64,000 bases of DNA from NCBI RefSeq assembly GCF_030156785.1, contig NZ_JASGLW010000008.1:31990-95989 (forward strand), given 5' to 3'. The stretch's first letter is position 1. Every line of letters begins with the position of its first letter. This DNA is from Methanohalophilus sp. Its GTDB lineage: Archaea; Halobacteriota; Methanosarcinia; Methanosarcinales; Methanosarcinaceae. This document shows positions 56,137 through 64,000 of the stretch, piece after piece. Position numbers and translations under genes: made by a program. The notes beneath the pieces were generated by a model that was not told the origin of the DNA, made no database searches, and saw only the letters and a list, made by a program, of their open reading frames with translations.

Positions 56137-56841
56137 TCACAAAGTTCTTTCATTAGCAATTGCAATAATTTCGTTCACAGTGGCTACGGCCATGGGAGTT
56201 CCACCACGCGTCCCTTCACAGGTCACTGAAGGAATGTCAAGTTTGCGGATTTCTTCCTTTGACTCGGCAGCGTTAACAAACCCGACAGGAGTTCCTACAA
56301 TAAGGGCCGGACGAATTCCATGTTCTACCATCCTGCAGACTGCCAATGCAGCAGAGGGTGCATTCCCAATAGCTACAATACTGCCTTCAAGCTGGTCTCT
56401 GACCATCAGGAAACCGGCGGCTGTACGGGTAATGCCATACTTATGTGCGACTTCTGCATCCTTATCTTCATCAAGAACACATATTATAGGACAATTGTGT
56501 CCCTTCTTTGTAATACCGGCTTTCACCATGTTGATGTCAACAAAAATAGGGGCGCCATTGCAAATAGCTTTAACACCTGCATCAACTGGATTATTCTTGA
56601 ACCGCATAATATCGGCAACCTGCGGATCTCCTGTGGAGATCATGCATCGCATCCTTATGCGGCCTTCGGGGGAATTGTCACCGACGACTTCTTCTGCAAT
56701 TCTGCGACTGGTCATATAGATTGCTTTTGCTTCATCAGTTCGGGCACCTGAATCCTTACAGGCTTCAATGAGTTCCGGTTTGATCTCAGTGGTGAATTCA
56801 ATAAGATCTTCAAGTTCAGGTTTTTTTGATTCAGTAGTCAT
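56137..56841 (-). CDS. cbiC: Precorrin-8X / cobalt-precorrin-8 methylmutase
   Basis: It moves a methyl group from C-11 to C-12 in cobalamin synthesis. The 234 residues from ATG 56841 include KAIYMTSRRIAEEVVGDNSP near the N-terminus and GNAPSAALAVCRMVEHGIRP and PVGFVNAAESKEEI later, which are family hallmarks. A longer upstream frame is rejected because it would overlap cbiH by 80 bases; the chosen ATG overlaps it by only 11. Confidence 0.94.
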   Translation of the reverse strand: MTTESKKPELEDLIEFTTEIKPELIEACKDSGARTDEAKAIYMTSRRIAEEVVGDNSPEGRIRMRCMISTGDPQVADIMRFKNNPVDAGVKAICNGAPIFVDINMVKAGITKKGHNCPIICVLDEDKDAEVAHKYGITRTAAGFLMVRDQLEGSIVAIGNAPSAALAVCRMVEHGIRPALIVGTPVGFVNAAESKEEIRKLDIPSVTCEGTRGGTPMAVATVNEIIAIANERTL

Positions 56842-57607
56842 ATTTATTTTGATACCCCCGTGGAGTGATAATTCTTTCGATCCCTCTCTGGTTCCAAATT
56901 CTGGAATTCTTAGTAGAAACAAGGATCATGGTTCTCATATCAACCCATTCATCATAGTCAAGGACATCTCTAAGTCTTGTGACCTTGTATTCCTGTGAAT
57001 CTCCACGGAGTGCATTCTTGACAAGTCCTACCGGAGCAGATCCATCCCTGTGCTGGCTGATTATTTCAATAGCTTTCCTGAAGTTAGAGTTTCTCTGGCG
57101 GCTCTTCGGGTTATAGAGCGCAATAATAAAATCAGCTTCAGAAGCCGCTTTGAGTCTCTTTTCAATAAGTTCCCATGGAGTAAGAAGGTCGCTAAGACTG
57201 ATAACTGCAAAATCATTTACAATGGGTGCACCGAGAACACTCGCCCCTGCTGTAATTGCTGTAACTCCGGGTAGCACTTCTATATCCACATCGAGATCCT
57301 GATGCTCAGCAACTTCTAGTACAAGTCCTGCCATGCCGTAGACGTTTGCATCTCCTCCACTGACCATTGCCACAACATTTTCAGTAGCAAGTTTTACAGC
57401 CTTTTTAGCCCTATCAACTTCCTTTCCCATATAGCTGCGGATAATTTCCTGTCCGTCAAGCAGGCTCTTAATCTGATCTAGGTAGGTCCCGTTACCGACA
57501 ACATATTCTGAATTGAGTATTGCATCCCTTGCAGCTACTGTCATCTGTTCCACAGAACCGGGCCCAATTCCGATAATGTATAATTTTCCTTTATTCTGCG
57601 ATTGCAA
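56831..57607 (-). CDS. cbiH: Cobalt-precorrin-3B C17-methyltransferase
   Basis: CbiH methylates C-17 with SAM and contracts the ring in the anaerobic cobalamin route. The 258 residues start GKLYIIGIGPGSVEQMTVAA, the opening shared by CobA-fold methyltransferases, with VSGGDANVYGMAGLVLEVA and LPGVTAITAGASVLGAP. The start is TTG 57607 with GGAAGGG upstream, overlapping the end of the cbiG C-terminal gene. Confidence 0.94.
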   Translation of the reverse strand: MQSQNKGKLYIIGIGPGSVEQMTVAARDAILNSEYVVGNGTYLDQIKSLLDGQEIIRSYMGKEVDRAKKAVKLATENVVAMVSGGDANVYGMAGLVLEVAEHQDLDVDIEVLPGVTAITAGASVLGAPIVNDFAVISLSDLLTPWELIEKRLKAASEADFIIALYNPKSRQRNSNFRKAIEIISQHRDGSAPVGLVKNALRGDSQEYKVTRLRDVLDYDEWVDMRTMILVSTKNSRIWNQRGIERIITPRGYQNKYDY

Positions 57608-57944
57608 TTGTAACCCTTCCGTATGCTTTTTTCTTCATTATGAGTTCTTTTTTATCTGATAATATTATTGCACTGGGCTCTGCAACACCCTTGAGCCCAA
57701 ACCTACTGGCCTGGGATATTGAAGGTACGTCACAGCTGTTTACTTCATCATGGGATATGAAATTAATCGGAATTCCAAGTATCTCAGAAGCTTCAATAAG
57801 CCCTTTTTCATCTTTTTTTATATCTGCGGATGCAAGTCCATTTACGTCTTTCAATGTAGCCCCTATTTCCTCAAGGGCACGTTCGATAGCTTCTATTACC
57901 TCGCTTGCATCAACTCCGCGACGTGCTCCAACTCCGACTATCAT
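57591..57944 (-). CDS. cbiG: Cobalt-precorrin-5A hydrolase, C-terminal part (separate gene)
   Basis: This 117-residue product is the CbiG/CobE C-terminal domain: [39 protein letters not shown] and SRFGLKGVAEPSAI are typical. The N-terminal and central parts are the preceding gene, which it overlaps by ATGA, so cbiG is split into two translated pieces rather than broken by a mutation. The two would act together to open the delta-lactone. Confidence 0.88.
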   Translation of the reverse strand: MIVGVGARRGVDASEVIEAIERALEEIGATLKDVNGLASADIKKDEKGLIEASEILGIPINFISHDEVNSCDVPSISQASRFGLKGVAEPSAIILSDKKELIMKKKAYGRVTIAIAE

Positions 57945-58465
57945 TCTTTTTCCTTTTGCTTTGTATCTTCTGCTTTTAGTACAGATACGTTATTTTCCAC
58001 TATGATAATTTTAGGTCCCTTAAGTCTCAGGACTTCTACGTCCTCATCAAGAAGGGCACAGTTCACTTCAAGTGTAGACTCTTTGTTTACGATGTCACAT
58101 CCAAGCTTTTTAGCAATTCCTTCCACGGAATTGCGCCCATGGACTTCCGTTGCAGTCGTTACTACCGGAATGGGACCGATTTCCGCAATTTTCCTAACAA
58201 GATTATTGGCACCATGATGCCCTCCAAGAAGCGGGATTGCAAAATTAAGTGCAGAATCAACTACAACAACAGCGGGGTCATTCCACTTATTGTCTAAAAG
58301 GGGAGCTATCTCCCTGACTACAATTCCCGTCGCAAACATGGCAACAATGCCACTATATCTGGCAAATACTTCTTCAAAAATGCCTTTCTTGTAGATCAGG
58401 ATGTCAGCACCGATGTGTGACGCAATCTTTTTTGCATTTTCAAGGTTGCGTTCAAACGTAATCAC
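57941..58465 (-). CDS. cbiG: Cobalt-precorrin-5A hydrolase, N-terminal part (separate gene)
   Basis: The 174-residue product covers the CbiG N-terminal and central domains: [40 protein letters not shown] and [19 protein letters not shown] are hallmark segments. GTG start overlaps the cbiF stop as GTGA. Its end overlaps the C-terminal gene as ATGA. Split cbiG occurs in other archaea. Confidence 0.88.
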   Translation of the reverse strand: MITFERNLENAKKIASHIGADILIYKKGIFEEVFARYSGIVAMFATGIVVREIAPLLDNKWNDPAVVVVDSALNFAIPLLGGHHGANNLVRKIAEIGPIPVVTTATEVHGRNSVEGIAKKLGCDIVNKESTLEVNCALLDEDVEVLRLKGPKIIIVENNVSVLKAEDTKQKEKE

Positions 58466-59190
58466 AACGGTTCCTGTGGAACTCCGTATAGGTGTGACCT
58501 CCTGTAGTTTTTCGGGTCAACAACACCACCAATAACAATCATAGCGGATCTTTTGATCCCGGCATCCTTCACTTTCTGCGCTATATCTGCTACAGTTCCG
58601 TAAATAACAGTTTCATCTTCCCACGAAGCATGGAATACGACGGCTACAGGTGTATCTTTTGGACATTGGACTGTTTCCATAATTGTTTCAATCTTCTGTG
58701 TACCAAGGAAAATGGCCATCGTCTGCCCGTGGGCTGAAAGTTCCTTTATCCAGTCCTTATCAAGAGTTTTTCCTGCTGGACGGGTAATTATCAGTGAATC
58801 AGAAACACCGTTAAGAGTCAATTGTGTGTTAAGGGCGGCAGCGACTGCAAATACCGAAGAAACTCCCGGTACCCTTTCCACTCTTATATCATATTTTTTC
58901 AGTTCTTCCATTTGTTCTATGACGGAACCGTACAGCGAAGGGTCTCCGCTGTGCAACCTTACGACCTTCTTGCCCTCATTGACAGCATCTGCCATTATTT
59001 TTGTAATTTCATCAAGGGTGAGTCCGTAACTGTCTATTTTCTCTCCCTTTGAGTAATTGAGGACTTCAGGGTTTACCAGAGAACCTGCATAGACTACAAG
59101 GTCTGCTTCTTCCAGCTTTTCCTTGCCGAGAAGAGTTATGAGCTTTGGATTTCCGGGTCCTGCCCCTACAAAAGTGATTACTTTATCCAT
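58462..59190 (-). CDS. cbiF: Cobalt-precorrin-4 C11-methyltransferase
   Basis: CbiF methylates C-11 from SAM. The 242 residues from ATG 59190 start [20 protein letters not shown], with the SAM-binding loops [19 protein letters not shown] and [17 protein letters not shown], and the family end [14 protein letters not shown]. It lies 15 bases downstream of the cbiL stop. Confidence 0.94.
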   Translation of the reverse strand: MDKVITFVGAGPGNPKLITLLGKEKLEEADLVVYAGSLVNPEVLNYSKGEKIDSYGLTLDEITKIMADAVNEGKKVVRLHSGDPSLYGSVIEQMEELKKYDIRVERVPGVSSVFAVAAALNTQLTLNGVSDSLIITRPAGKTLDKDWIKELSAHGQTMAIFLGTQKIETIMETVQCPKDTPVAVVFHASWEDETVIYGTVADIAQKVKDAGIKRSAMIVIGGVVDPKNYRRSHLYGVPQEPL

Positions 59191-59205
59191 TAGTATCATT
59201 CCCGC

Positions 59206-59817
59206 TTATTTTTTACTTGCATATACAATGCTGAAATAATTTCCTTTCTCTGGAAAGTTTTCAATACCTTTGATAATGTTTTCATTTTCGGAAAACAGCC
59301 TCTCTGCAAATATGAAATCAGTATACCCTTCCTCACTTAATTCTTTTGCAATTTCCTGCGGAGATCTGGCTTTAAGCCGTATAGCATATTTTTTCTCAGA
59401 TCCGTCACTGACTTCAAAACTTGAATCAACTTCTGATCCGGTCCTTGAGGCAAATGATGTAATGGAGCTAATTCCGGGCACGGTCATGGTTTCAACATCA
59501 GGGTAATATTTTTTCATGACACGTTTCAGATGTGTAAAGGTAGAAAAGAAGTTAGGATCCCCTATAAGTCCGAAAGCGACATTGCCTTTTAGTGCTTCAT
59601 CTGCGAGAAGTTCTGCATTTTTTTTCCATACTTCGTTAAGGACATCATAATCAGTAAGCATCGGAAAATCAAGTATTTCCGCATGTGCATAGGGTTTCAC
59701 CAGTTCTTCGGCCATTCTGCCTGGAACATAAACTTTGTCACTGCTTTTGAGTACTTCAACTGCTCTTAAAGTAAGGAGATCCGGGGATCCGGGTCCAAGT
59801 CCAACACCTATCAACAT
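59206..59817 (-). CDS. cbiL: Cobalt-precorrin-2 C20-methyltransferase
   Basis: It methylates C-20. The 203 residues start MLIGVGLGPGSPDLLTLRAV, typical for CbiL/CobI, and include FGLIGDPNFFSTFTHLKRVM and VPGISSITSFASRTGSEVD. The protein is slightly short for the family. It follows cbiT with a seven-base overlap. Confidence 0.92.
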   Translation of the reverse strand: MLIGVGLGPGSPDLLTLRAVEVLKSSDKVYVPGRMAEELVKPYAHAEILDFPMLTDYDVLNEVWKKNAELLADEALKGNVAFGLIGDPNFFSTFTHLKRVMKKYYPDVETMTVPGISSITSFASRTGSEVDSSFEVSDGSEKKYAIRLKARSPQEIAKELSEEGYTDFIFAERLFSENENIIKGIENFPEKGNYFSIVYASKK

Positions 59818-60386
59818 TTCTCATCACCATTCTCAATATGATTTCTTCCAACAAGTATAAACACAGGATTTTCAGGTTTTAACATTGTTTCTCCTGTAAT
59901 AGGGTAACTGTGCGAAATAGATACATTAACCAGTTCTTCAAAAACATCAAGTTCTTTCATCTTTTCCATTGCACGAACAACAGTTTCGATTCTTACAGCA
60001 TTAATTACAAATGCTTTTACTTTTTTCTCGACAAGGGCTTCAAGAATTAAATCGATGTTTTTTGTTCCGCCAACAAATGCGTAGTCTATTGTTTCATTTT
60101 TGGGAATTTCTTTGAGAACAGCAGATGATTCTCCATGGATCAGATTAACATCTTCGAGATTGAAGTTCTCAAAATTCTTCCTGGCAACTTCAATTGCTTC
60201 CTGCCGTGCATCAATAGCTGTTATACGCAGATTCCTTGTTATTTTTGATGCTTCAATGGATACGGCGCCGGTCCCGCATCCGACATCATAGAAATTACAT
60301 CCATCTCGCAATTTCAGTTTAGATAATGAAATCGCAATTATCTCAGGCTTTGTTGGGCCGCCGCTTACATGTAATAGTTCTGGCAT
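59811..60386 (-). CDS. cbiT: Cobalt-precorrin-6B C15-methyltransferase (decarboxylating)
   Basis: CbiT methylates C-15 and removes the C-12 acetate carboxyl. The 191 residues start with SGGPTKPEIIAISLSKLKLR, the CbiT opening, followed by the Rossmann SAM motif FYDVGCGTGAVSIEASK. It is the first gene of the minus-strand cobalamin group and is divergent from cobQ across an 84-base gap. CbiE, normally its partner, is not present. Confidence 0.93.
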   Translation of the reverse strand: MPELLHVSGGPTKPEIIAISLSKLKLRDGCNFYDVGCGTGAVSIEASKITRNLRITAIDARQEAIEVARKNFENFNLEDVNLIHGESSAVLKEIPKNETIDYAFVGGTKNIDLILEALVEKKVKAFVINAVRIETVVRAMEKMKELDVFEELVNVSISHSYPITGETMLKPENPVFILVGRNHIENGDEKC

Positions 60387-60470
60387 CGTTTTCCCAAGTC
60401 CAGTTTATTGGAGTTAATTAGATATAGCAGATACATAATAACCTTGCTGCATAAAAGGTTGTTGTAAAAT

Positions 60471-61946
60471 ATGGCTGATACATTTCCTAAATATTTATTG
60501 ATTCTTGGGACCGCATCCCATGTTGGCAAAAGTGCAATAGTTACGGGCCTTTGCCGGATTTTTTCTGAAAAATATAGAGTTGCTCCCTTTAAAGCTCAGA
60601 ACATGAGTCTTAATTCCTGGATTACAAAAGATGGGAAAGAGATCGGGATTGCACAGGCAATTCAGGCAAAAGCTGCACGTATAGACCCGACTGCTGATAT
60701 GAATCCTGTTCTCTTGAAACCAAAAGGTGACAGGCTATCTCAGGTTGTTGTTCTCGGAGAACCGTTTGCCGATAGGAGTGCGGGTTCATATTATGATTCT
60801 ATTCATGAGATGCATGATGTGCTAAAGGGTTCACTTAACAGACTAGGGAATGATTATGAACTCATAATCATGGAGGGTGCCGGCGGCGCAGCAGAAATAA
60901 ATCTTTATGATAGAGATATTGTGAATATTGGTTCAGCCCGGCTTACACAAGCCCCTATAATTCTTGTGGGTGATATCGAGAGAGGTGGTGTATTTGCAAG
61001 CCTGTACGGAACCATAGCATTACTTCCAGAAGATGTAAGAAAACAAGTTAAAGGTTTCATAATAAACAAGTTCCGGGGAGACGAAGCCATTCTCAGACCG
61101 GGTATTGAGAAACTTGAAAAATTAACAGCTATTCCGGTTTTAGGCGTTCTCCCCTATTCCAAGCTTGGAATCCCCTCTGAAGACTCAGTATCAATTGATG
61201 ACAAGACAGATTCACGGGAAAAACAGTATGATGTGGATGTTGCAGTCATAAGGCTTCCACATATTTCTAACTTCACCGATTTTGAGCCACTGGAGCGTAT
61301 CGCAAACGTTAGATACGTGGATTTGGATGAATCTCTGGGTGCCCCTGATGCCGTAATCATACCAGGAACCAAAAACACAATAAGTGATCTTCTGGATCTC
61401 CACTCAAGCGGCATGTCAACTCAAATCAAAGCACTTCATGGAAAAATACCGGTTATAGGTATTTGTGGAGGCTATCAGATGCTCGGAAAGATCATCAAGG
61501 ATGCCGGTATAGAGGGTGATAAAGATGCAGTCTATGAAGGTTTGGGATTGCTTGACATCGAAACGGTTTTTGATGAGTATCGTAAGACCACTGAGCAGGT
61601 AACAAAGCGGGTAAACTCTGGCAGTCCACTCTTTGATTCAATTTGTGGTGAAGAAGTCCATGGTTATGAAATTCACATGGGTGCTTCAAGTTCCAGATCC
61701 CCGGTATTTGGTGATGATGGCTGTATCGGTAGCGATGGAATGGTTGTTGGAACTTACCTTCATGGTTTGTTTGCAAACAGGAACGTCAGGAAAGCGTTTA
61801 TTTCTTATATCATAAGCAAGAAAGGCCTTCAGTTTGAAGAGGAAGATATAGAATCCGATCCATATGAAGATCTTGCAGACATTTTACGCACACACCTTGA
61901 CTTGGAACAGATATATGATATCCTTTCATTGGAACCTCCTGCATAA
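60471..61946 (+). CDS. cobQ: Adenosylcobyric acid synthase (CobQ/CbiP)
   Basis: CobQ amidates four side chains of adenosylcobyrinic acid a,c-diamide using glutamine and ATP. The 491 residues start with the dethiobiotin-synthetase-like P-loop region (LILGTASHVGKSAIVTGLCR), MEGAGGAAEINLYDRDIVN, then the class I glutamine amidotransferase domain with catalytic Cys in VIGICGGYQMLGK and His in GTYLHGLF. Length is typical. T-tracts after it act as terminator. Confidence 0.96.
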   Translation: MADTFPKYLLILGTASHVGKSAIVTGLCRIFSEKYRVAPFKAQNMSLNSWITKDGKEIGIAQAIQAKAARIDPTADMNPVLLKPKGDRLSQVVVLGEPFADRSAGSYYDSIHEMHDVLKGSLNRLGNDYELIIMEGAGGAAEINLYDRDIVNIGSARLTQAPIILVGDIERGGVFASLYGTIALLPEDVRKQVKGFIINKFRGDEAILRPGIEKLEKLTAIPVLGVLPYSKLGIPSEDSVSIDDKTDSREKQYDVDVAVIRLPHISNFTDFEPLERIANVRYVDLDESLGAPDAVIIPGTKNTISDLLDLHSSGMSTQIKALHGKIPVIGICGGYQMLGKIIKDAGIEGDKDAVYEGLGLLDIETVFDEYRKTTEQVTKRVNSGSPLFDSICGEEVHGYEIHMGASSSRSPVFGDDGCIGSDGMVVGTYLHGLFANRNVRKAFISYIISKKGLQFEEEDIESDPYEDLADILRTHLDLEQIYDILSLEPPA

Positions 61947-61990
61947 AGTTATTTGAATTTGGTAATTAACAATAGTTATGTGTGAACATG

Positions 61991-62033
61991 TTTCCTACTT
62001 TTCCTACTTTTTCTACTTTTTTCTACTTTTTTT
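61991..62033 (+). terminator. T-rich tract with CTACTTTT repeats after cobQ
   Basis: Four imperfect copies of CTACTTTT with growing T runs (TTTCCTACTTTTCC through TTCTACTTTTTTTC) lie about 45 bases after the cobQ stop. Successive oligo-T tracts are the usual archaeal intrinsic terminator. The rest of 61947-62385 is AT-rich without a gene. Confidence 0.5.
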
Positions 62034-62385
62034 CAGTAACATGAAACAAGCAATATCCAGCAATTCCTTGAAAAATACATTGAGCTTTTCATATCAGCTT
62101 GCTAATCTTCTAAATACTATCCATTAGTGGTGATCCATAAACATTTGGCATATCTTTCCATATACACCTTGTAATAAAACAAACATTGATGATCTTGCGG
62201 TTATCAGCTATTATCCTATCAGTTATTGACTGTAGTGTTAGAACAGGTTTGGTAAAAATTGCTTCTCAAAAGAGATTTTAAATCGATATAGAATGTCCGG
62301 TTTAGAGTAAAAAATAACTGGCTTCAAATACCTTTTCAACCAATAAATTTAAAACTATGATTAACCATTCAGGAGTGCTATATAT

Positions 62386-62463
62386 GGGCGTGTGGCCTAG
62401 CCAGGATATGGCGGCAGCCTCCTAAGCTGTAAATCAGGGGTTCAAATCCCTTCACGCCCGCCA
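62386..62463 (+). tRNA. tRNA-Arg(CCT), CCA encoded
   Basis: Acceptor arms GGGCGTG and CACGCCC pair, with discriminator G and an encoded CCA. The anticodon loop CTCCTAA, closed by GCAGC/GCTGT, gives CCT (reads AGG). The T arm has GGTTCAAATCC. About 78 bases with CCA. Confidence 0.94.
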
Positions 62464-62669
62464 TAACTTTTTTGTATAAAAGAAATTTAGATAATTTCTG
62501 GTGAAGTGTCACTGTAAAAGTAAATGTACTGCTTTTTTCGGATTCACTGACATCCCTGATATTCCCAGATGATGTGTTTCAACCAATCACTTTTACCAGA
62601 GTCAAGTCATGCATAAATCTAAGCCTTTGTAATAAACATAGCTATGATTAATTACCCCAAAAAATTTTG

Positions 62670-62689
62670 TTGTGCCCCTTGGGGCACAA
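62670..62689 (-). terminator. Strong hairpin after the S-layer-type gene
   Basis: TTGTGCCCC and GGGGCACAA are a perfect inverted repeat with a two-base centre. On the transcribed minus strand the hairpin is followed by a U-rich run (AAAATTTTTT), about 20 bases beyond the gene's stop. The remaining 62464-62669 has nothing I can assign. Confidence 0.7.
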
Positions 62690-62709
62690 ACATCAGTCTC
62701 GCATTTAGT

Positions 62710-64000
62710 TTATTTTCTCAGTCCGCTGATCATTTCCTTTATAGATTCAATAGCTCCATTAAGTCCTGCAGCACCACCTCCCTGAGTGAAGAGGTAGATT
62801 GCCCCTCCGGCAATTGCAAGTGCACCTGCACCAGCGGCGTACCAGATCAGACTAATTCCTTTCTCAACCTCAAGGGTTTCTGAGAAACCACCTGCTTCAA
62901 CAAGGTACGTACCTTCAGCTTCAGGAGTAAAGCTCAATTCAACTTTTGTGGAATTATTTACTGCAAGAGTGATTTCTTCGCTGTCCATAACTTCATTGTT
63001 CACATAAAGTTCGACGGTGTAGCTACCCTCAGCAGAACCATTATTTACAGCATAAAGGGAAACAGTTACTTCTTTGTTGACCTTCGCGGGGTTGGAAGAA
63101 ATCTGGAAGTCACTGAAGACGAAATTAGCAGCGAGTTCCTGCACCTGAATGATCAGTTCAGAATCAAGCAACCCTGAAATCGTAGCCTTTATTTTGTGTA
63201 TTCCCGGTTCTTTTGGAGTATAACTTATAGTGCCGTCATCATCGGTTTCACCGAGTAACGTACTATCAAAATAAACTTCTGCTCCCTCAATTGGTTCAGA
63301 ACCAATCGCCTTGAGAACCGATATTGTTATTGGAGTTCCCTCAAAGATCTCCTCGGGTGAGACTTCTATTGTTATCTTCTTGCTTTCGTCCTCAGGCGAT
63401 ATAACCTCTACTTCACCTTCATCTGAAACGAAACCTTCCTTTTCGGCAGTTATGGTGTATGTACCTGCATCATCAAACTCATACTCAAACGTTCCTTCCC
63501 TGTCAGTCTCTCCAATTTCAACACCATCGACAAGGATGACGACATCCTTTACTGCGGATCCGCGGGAAGTTACAGTGAAGAGAACCTCATCGTTTTCAAG
63601 CACTGTTTCAGGTTCAATGTTCAGGTCAAGGGATTCAGATGGCTTTGTTTCCACTTCAATGAATGGGTAATACCTCAGTGTACTGGAATCGGCGACCTTG
63701 ATCTGTATGTCACCCATGATGTCAATGGTATCACCTTCGTCGAGATCGATATCGTCATTGTTTTCCATCACAATTTTATCATCATTAACTTTGGTAATTT
63801 CCATCATCCCGAATTCGTCACCATCATCGATTTCAACGAAATCATCGGAAATCTGGAAGATACCCTTAACAAACACAGCAGTTGTTTCAGTACCACTAAA
63901 CACTTGATCAAAGTGTACCGCTATTAACGGTACGTCATCGACACTTCCAAGATCTTTCTCGTAAACATAAGTCTCGTCAGCAGACAAGATGTCGCTATCT
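62710..64000 (-). CDS. S-layer-type surface protein with Ig-like repeats and a C-terminal anchor (5' end outside window)
   Basis: At least 430 residues; the frame is open at the window edge, so the signal peptide is missing. The first part looks like the Methanosarcinales S-layer domain: DDVPLIAVHFDQVFSGTETT, KGIFQISDDFVEIDDGDEFG and SSTLRYYPF. Next come three beta-sandwich repeats with PEGY-like or CARDB-like patterns (for example DREGTFEYEFDDAGTYTITA and DDDGTISYTPKEPGIHKIKA), then a membrane anchor (WYAAGAGALAIAGGAIYLF) and a short basic tail. It is acidic, as in halotolerant surface proteins. Probably a cell-envelope component. The full gene is needed to tell S-layer lattice protein from accessory protein. 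Confidence 0.8.
   Translation of the reverse strand, partial: DSDILSADETYVYEKDLGSVDDVPLIAVHFDQVFSGTETTAVFVKGIFQISDDFVEIDDGDEFGMMEITKVNDDKIVMENNDDIDLDEGDTIDIMGDIQIKVADSSTLRYYPFIEVETKPSESLDLNIEPETVLENDEVLFTVTSRGSAVKDVVILVDGVEIGETDREGTFEYEFDDAGTYTITAEKEGFVSDEGEVEVISPEDESKKITIEVSPEEIFEGTPITISVLKAIGSEPIEGAEVYFDSTLLGETDDDGTISYTPKEPGIHKIKATISGLLDSELIIQVQELAANFVFSDFQISSNPAKVNKEVTVSLYAVNNGSAEGSYTVELYVNNEVMDSEEITLAVNNSTKVELSFTPEAEGTYLVEAGGFSETLEVEKGISLIWYAAGAGALAIAGGAIYLFTQGGGAAGLNGAIESIKEMISGLRK

Noticed and set aside
57591..58465. cbiG as a gene broken by a stop codon
   Set aside because: The two halves overlap as ATGA with separate starts; the break is TGA, not TAG, and split forms are known in archaea.
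61991..62033. CTACTTTT repeats as a CRISPR or functional tandem repeat
   Set aside because: Imperfect, short, T-rich and just after a gene end; better explained as an oligo-T terminator. No CRISPR array was seen anywhere in the window.

Overview
The window is about 64 kb of archaeal DNA, almost certainly from a methylotrophic, cytochrome-containing methanogen of the Methanosarcinaceae (Methanolobus, Methanococcoides or Methanohalophilus type; genus not fixed). Evidence: an A1AO ATPase operon in the ahaHIKECFABDG order, PAN, the archaeal siroheme-to-heme (Ahb) pathway, archaeal CcmE/CcmD, methanogen-type SerRS, archaeal S3Ae and S15, anaerobic cobalamin genes and a Methanosarcinales S-layer-type protein at the right edge.

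Layout. 1-10 kb: end of a CorA transporter, a CNNM/DUF21 protein interrupted by an in-frame TAG, tRNA-Glu, PAN, a winged-helix protein with an inverted repeat over its start codon, two DUF131 membrane proteins, UvrB, tRNA-Gly, tRNA-Leu and a frameshifted MASE3-PAS histidine kinase. 10-18.5 kb: a decayed Cas1-like remnant, an unrecognised three-gene secreted-protein operon, and a six-gene cluster of type IV pilin-like proteins. 18.9-27.4 kb: the complete A1AO ATPase operon including a 58-residue AhaG-like protein. 27.6-30.2 kb: CcmD/CcmE, a polyprenyl diphosphate synthase and a radical SAM protein whose frame contains a second in-frame TAG. 30.3-39.5 kb: heme/tetrapyrrole genes (ahbD, ahbA, ahbB, precorrin-2 dehydrogenase, hemA, hemB, hemL, hemC) followed by pyrD and pyrK. 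39.5-51.3 kb: housekeeping genes (GluRS, S3Ae, SerRS, DHH nuclease, Pcc1, UDG, S15, HisRS), a second histidine kinase and a deletion remnant of a GlmU-like gene. 51.7-56.1 kb: amidohydrolase, UspA, CBS protein, riboflavin-pathway reductase, thioredoxin-like protein and CcdA. 56.1-62 kb: cobalamin genes cbiC, cbiH, split cbiG, cbiF, cbiL, cbiT and divergent cobQ. The end holds tRNA-Arg and a partial S-layer/Ig-like protein.

Functional themes. The heme genes, CcmE/CcmD and the Trx/CcdA pair would all serve cytochrome assembly, and the prenyl synthase could serve methanophenazine or lipid synthesis. The ATP synthase would use the resulting ion gradient, and the cobalamin genes would serve the corrinoid enzymes of methylotrophy.

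Most notable result. TAG is not used as the terminator of any of about 70 confidently bounded genes (all TGA or TAA), yet TAG occurs in frame inside two otherwise intact conserved proteins (codon 44 of the radical SAM gene; codon 116 of the CNNM gene). This is what pyrrolysine decoding of amber would produce and suggests two candidate amber-containing proteins outside the methylamine methyltransferases. Other items of interest are non-canonical starts (CTG for pcc1, ATT for ccdA), a pilin cluster without an adjacent secretion ATPase, and several gene remnants.
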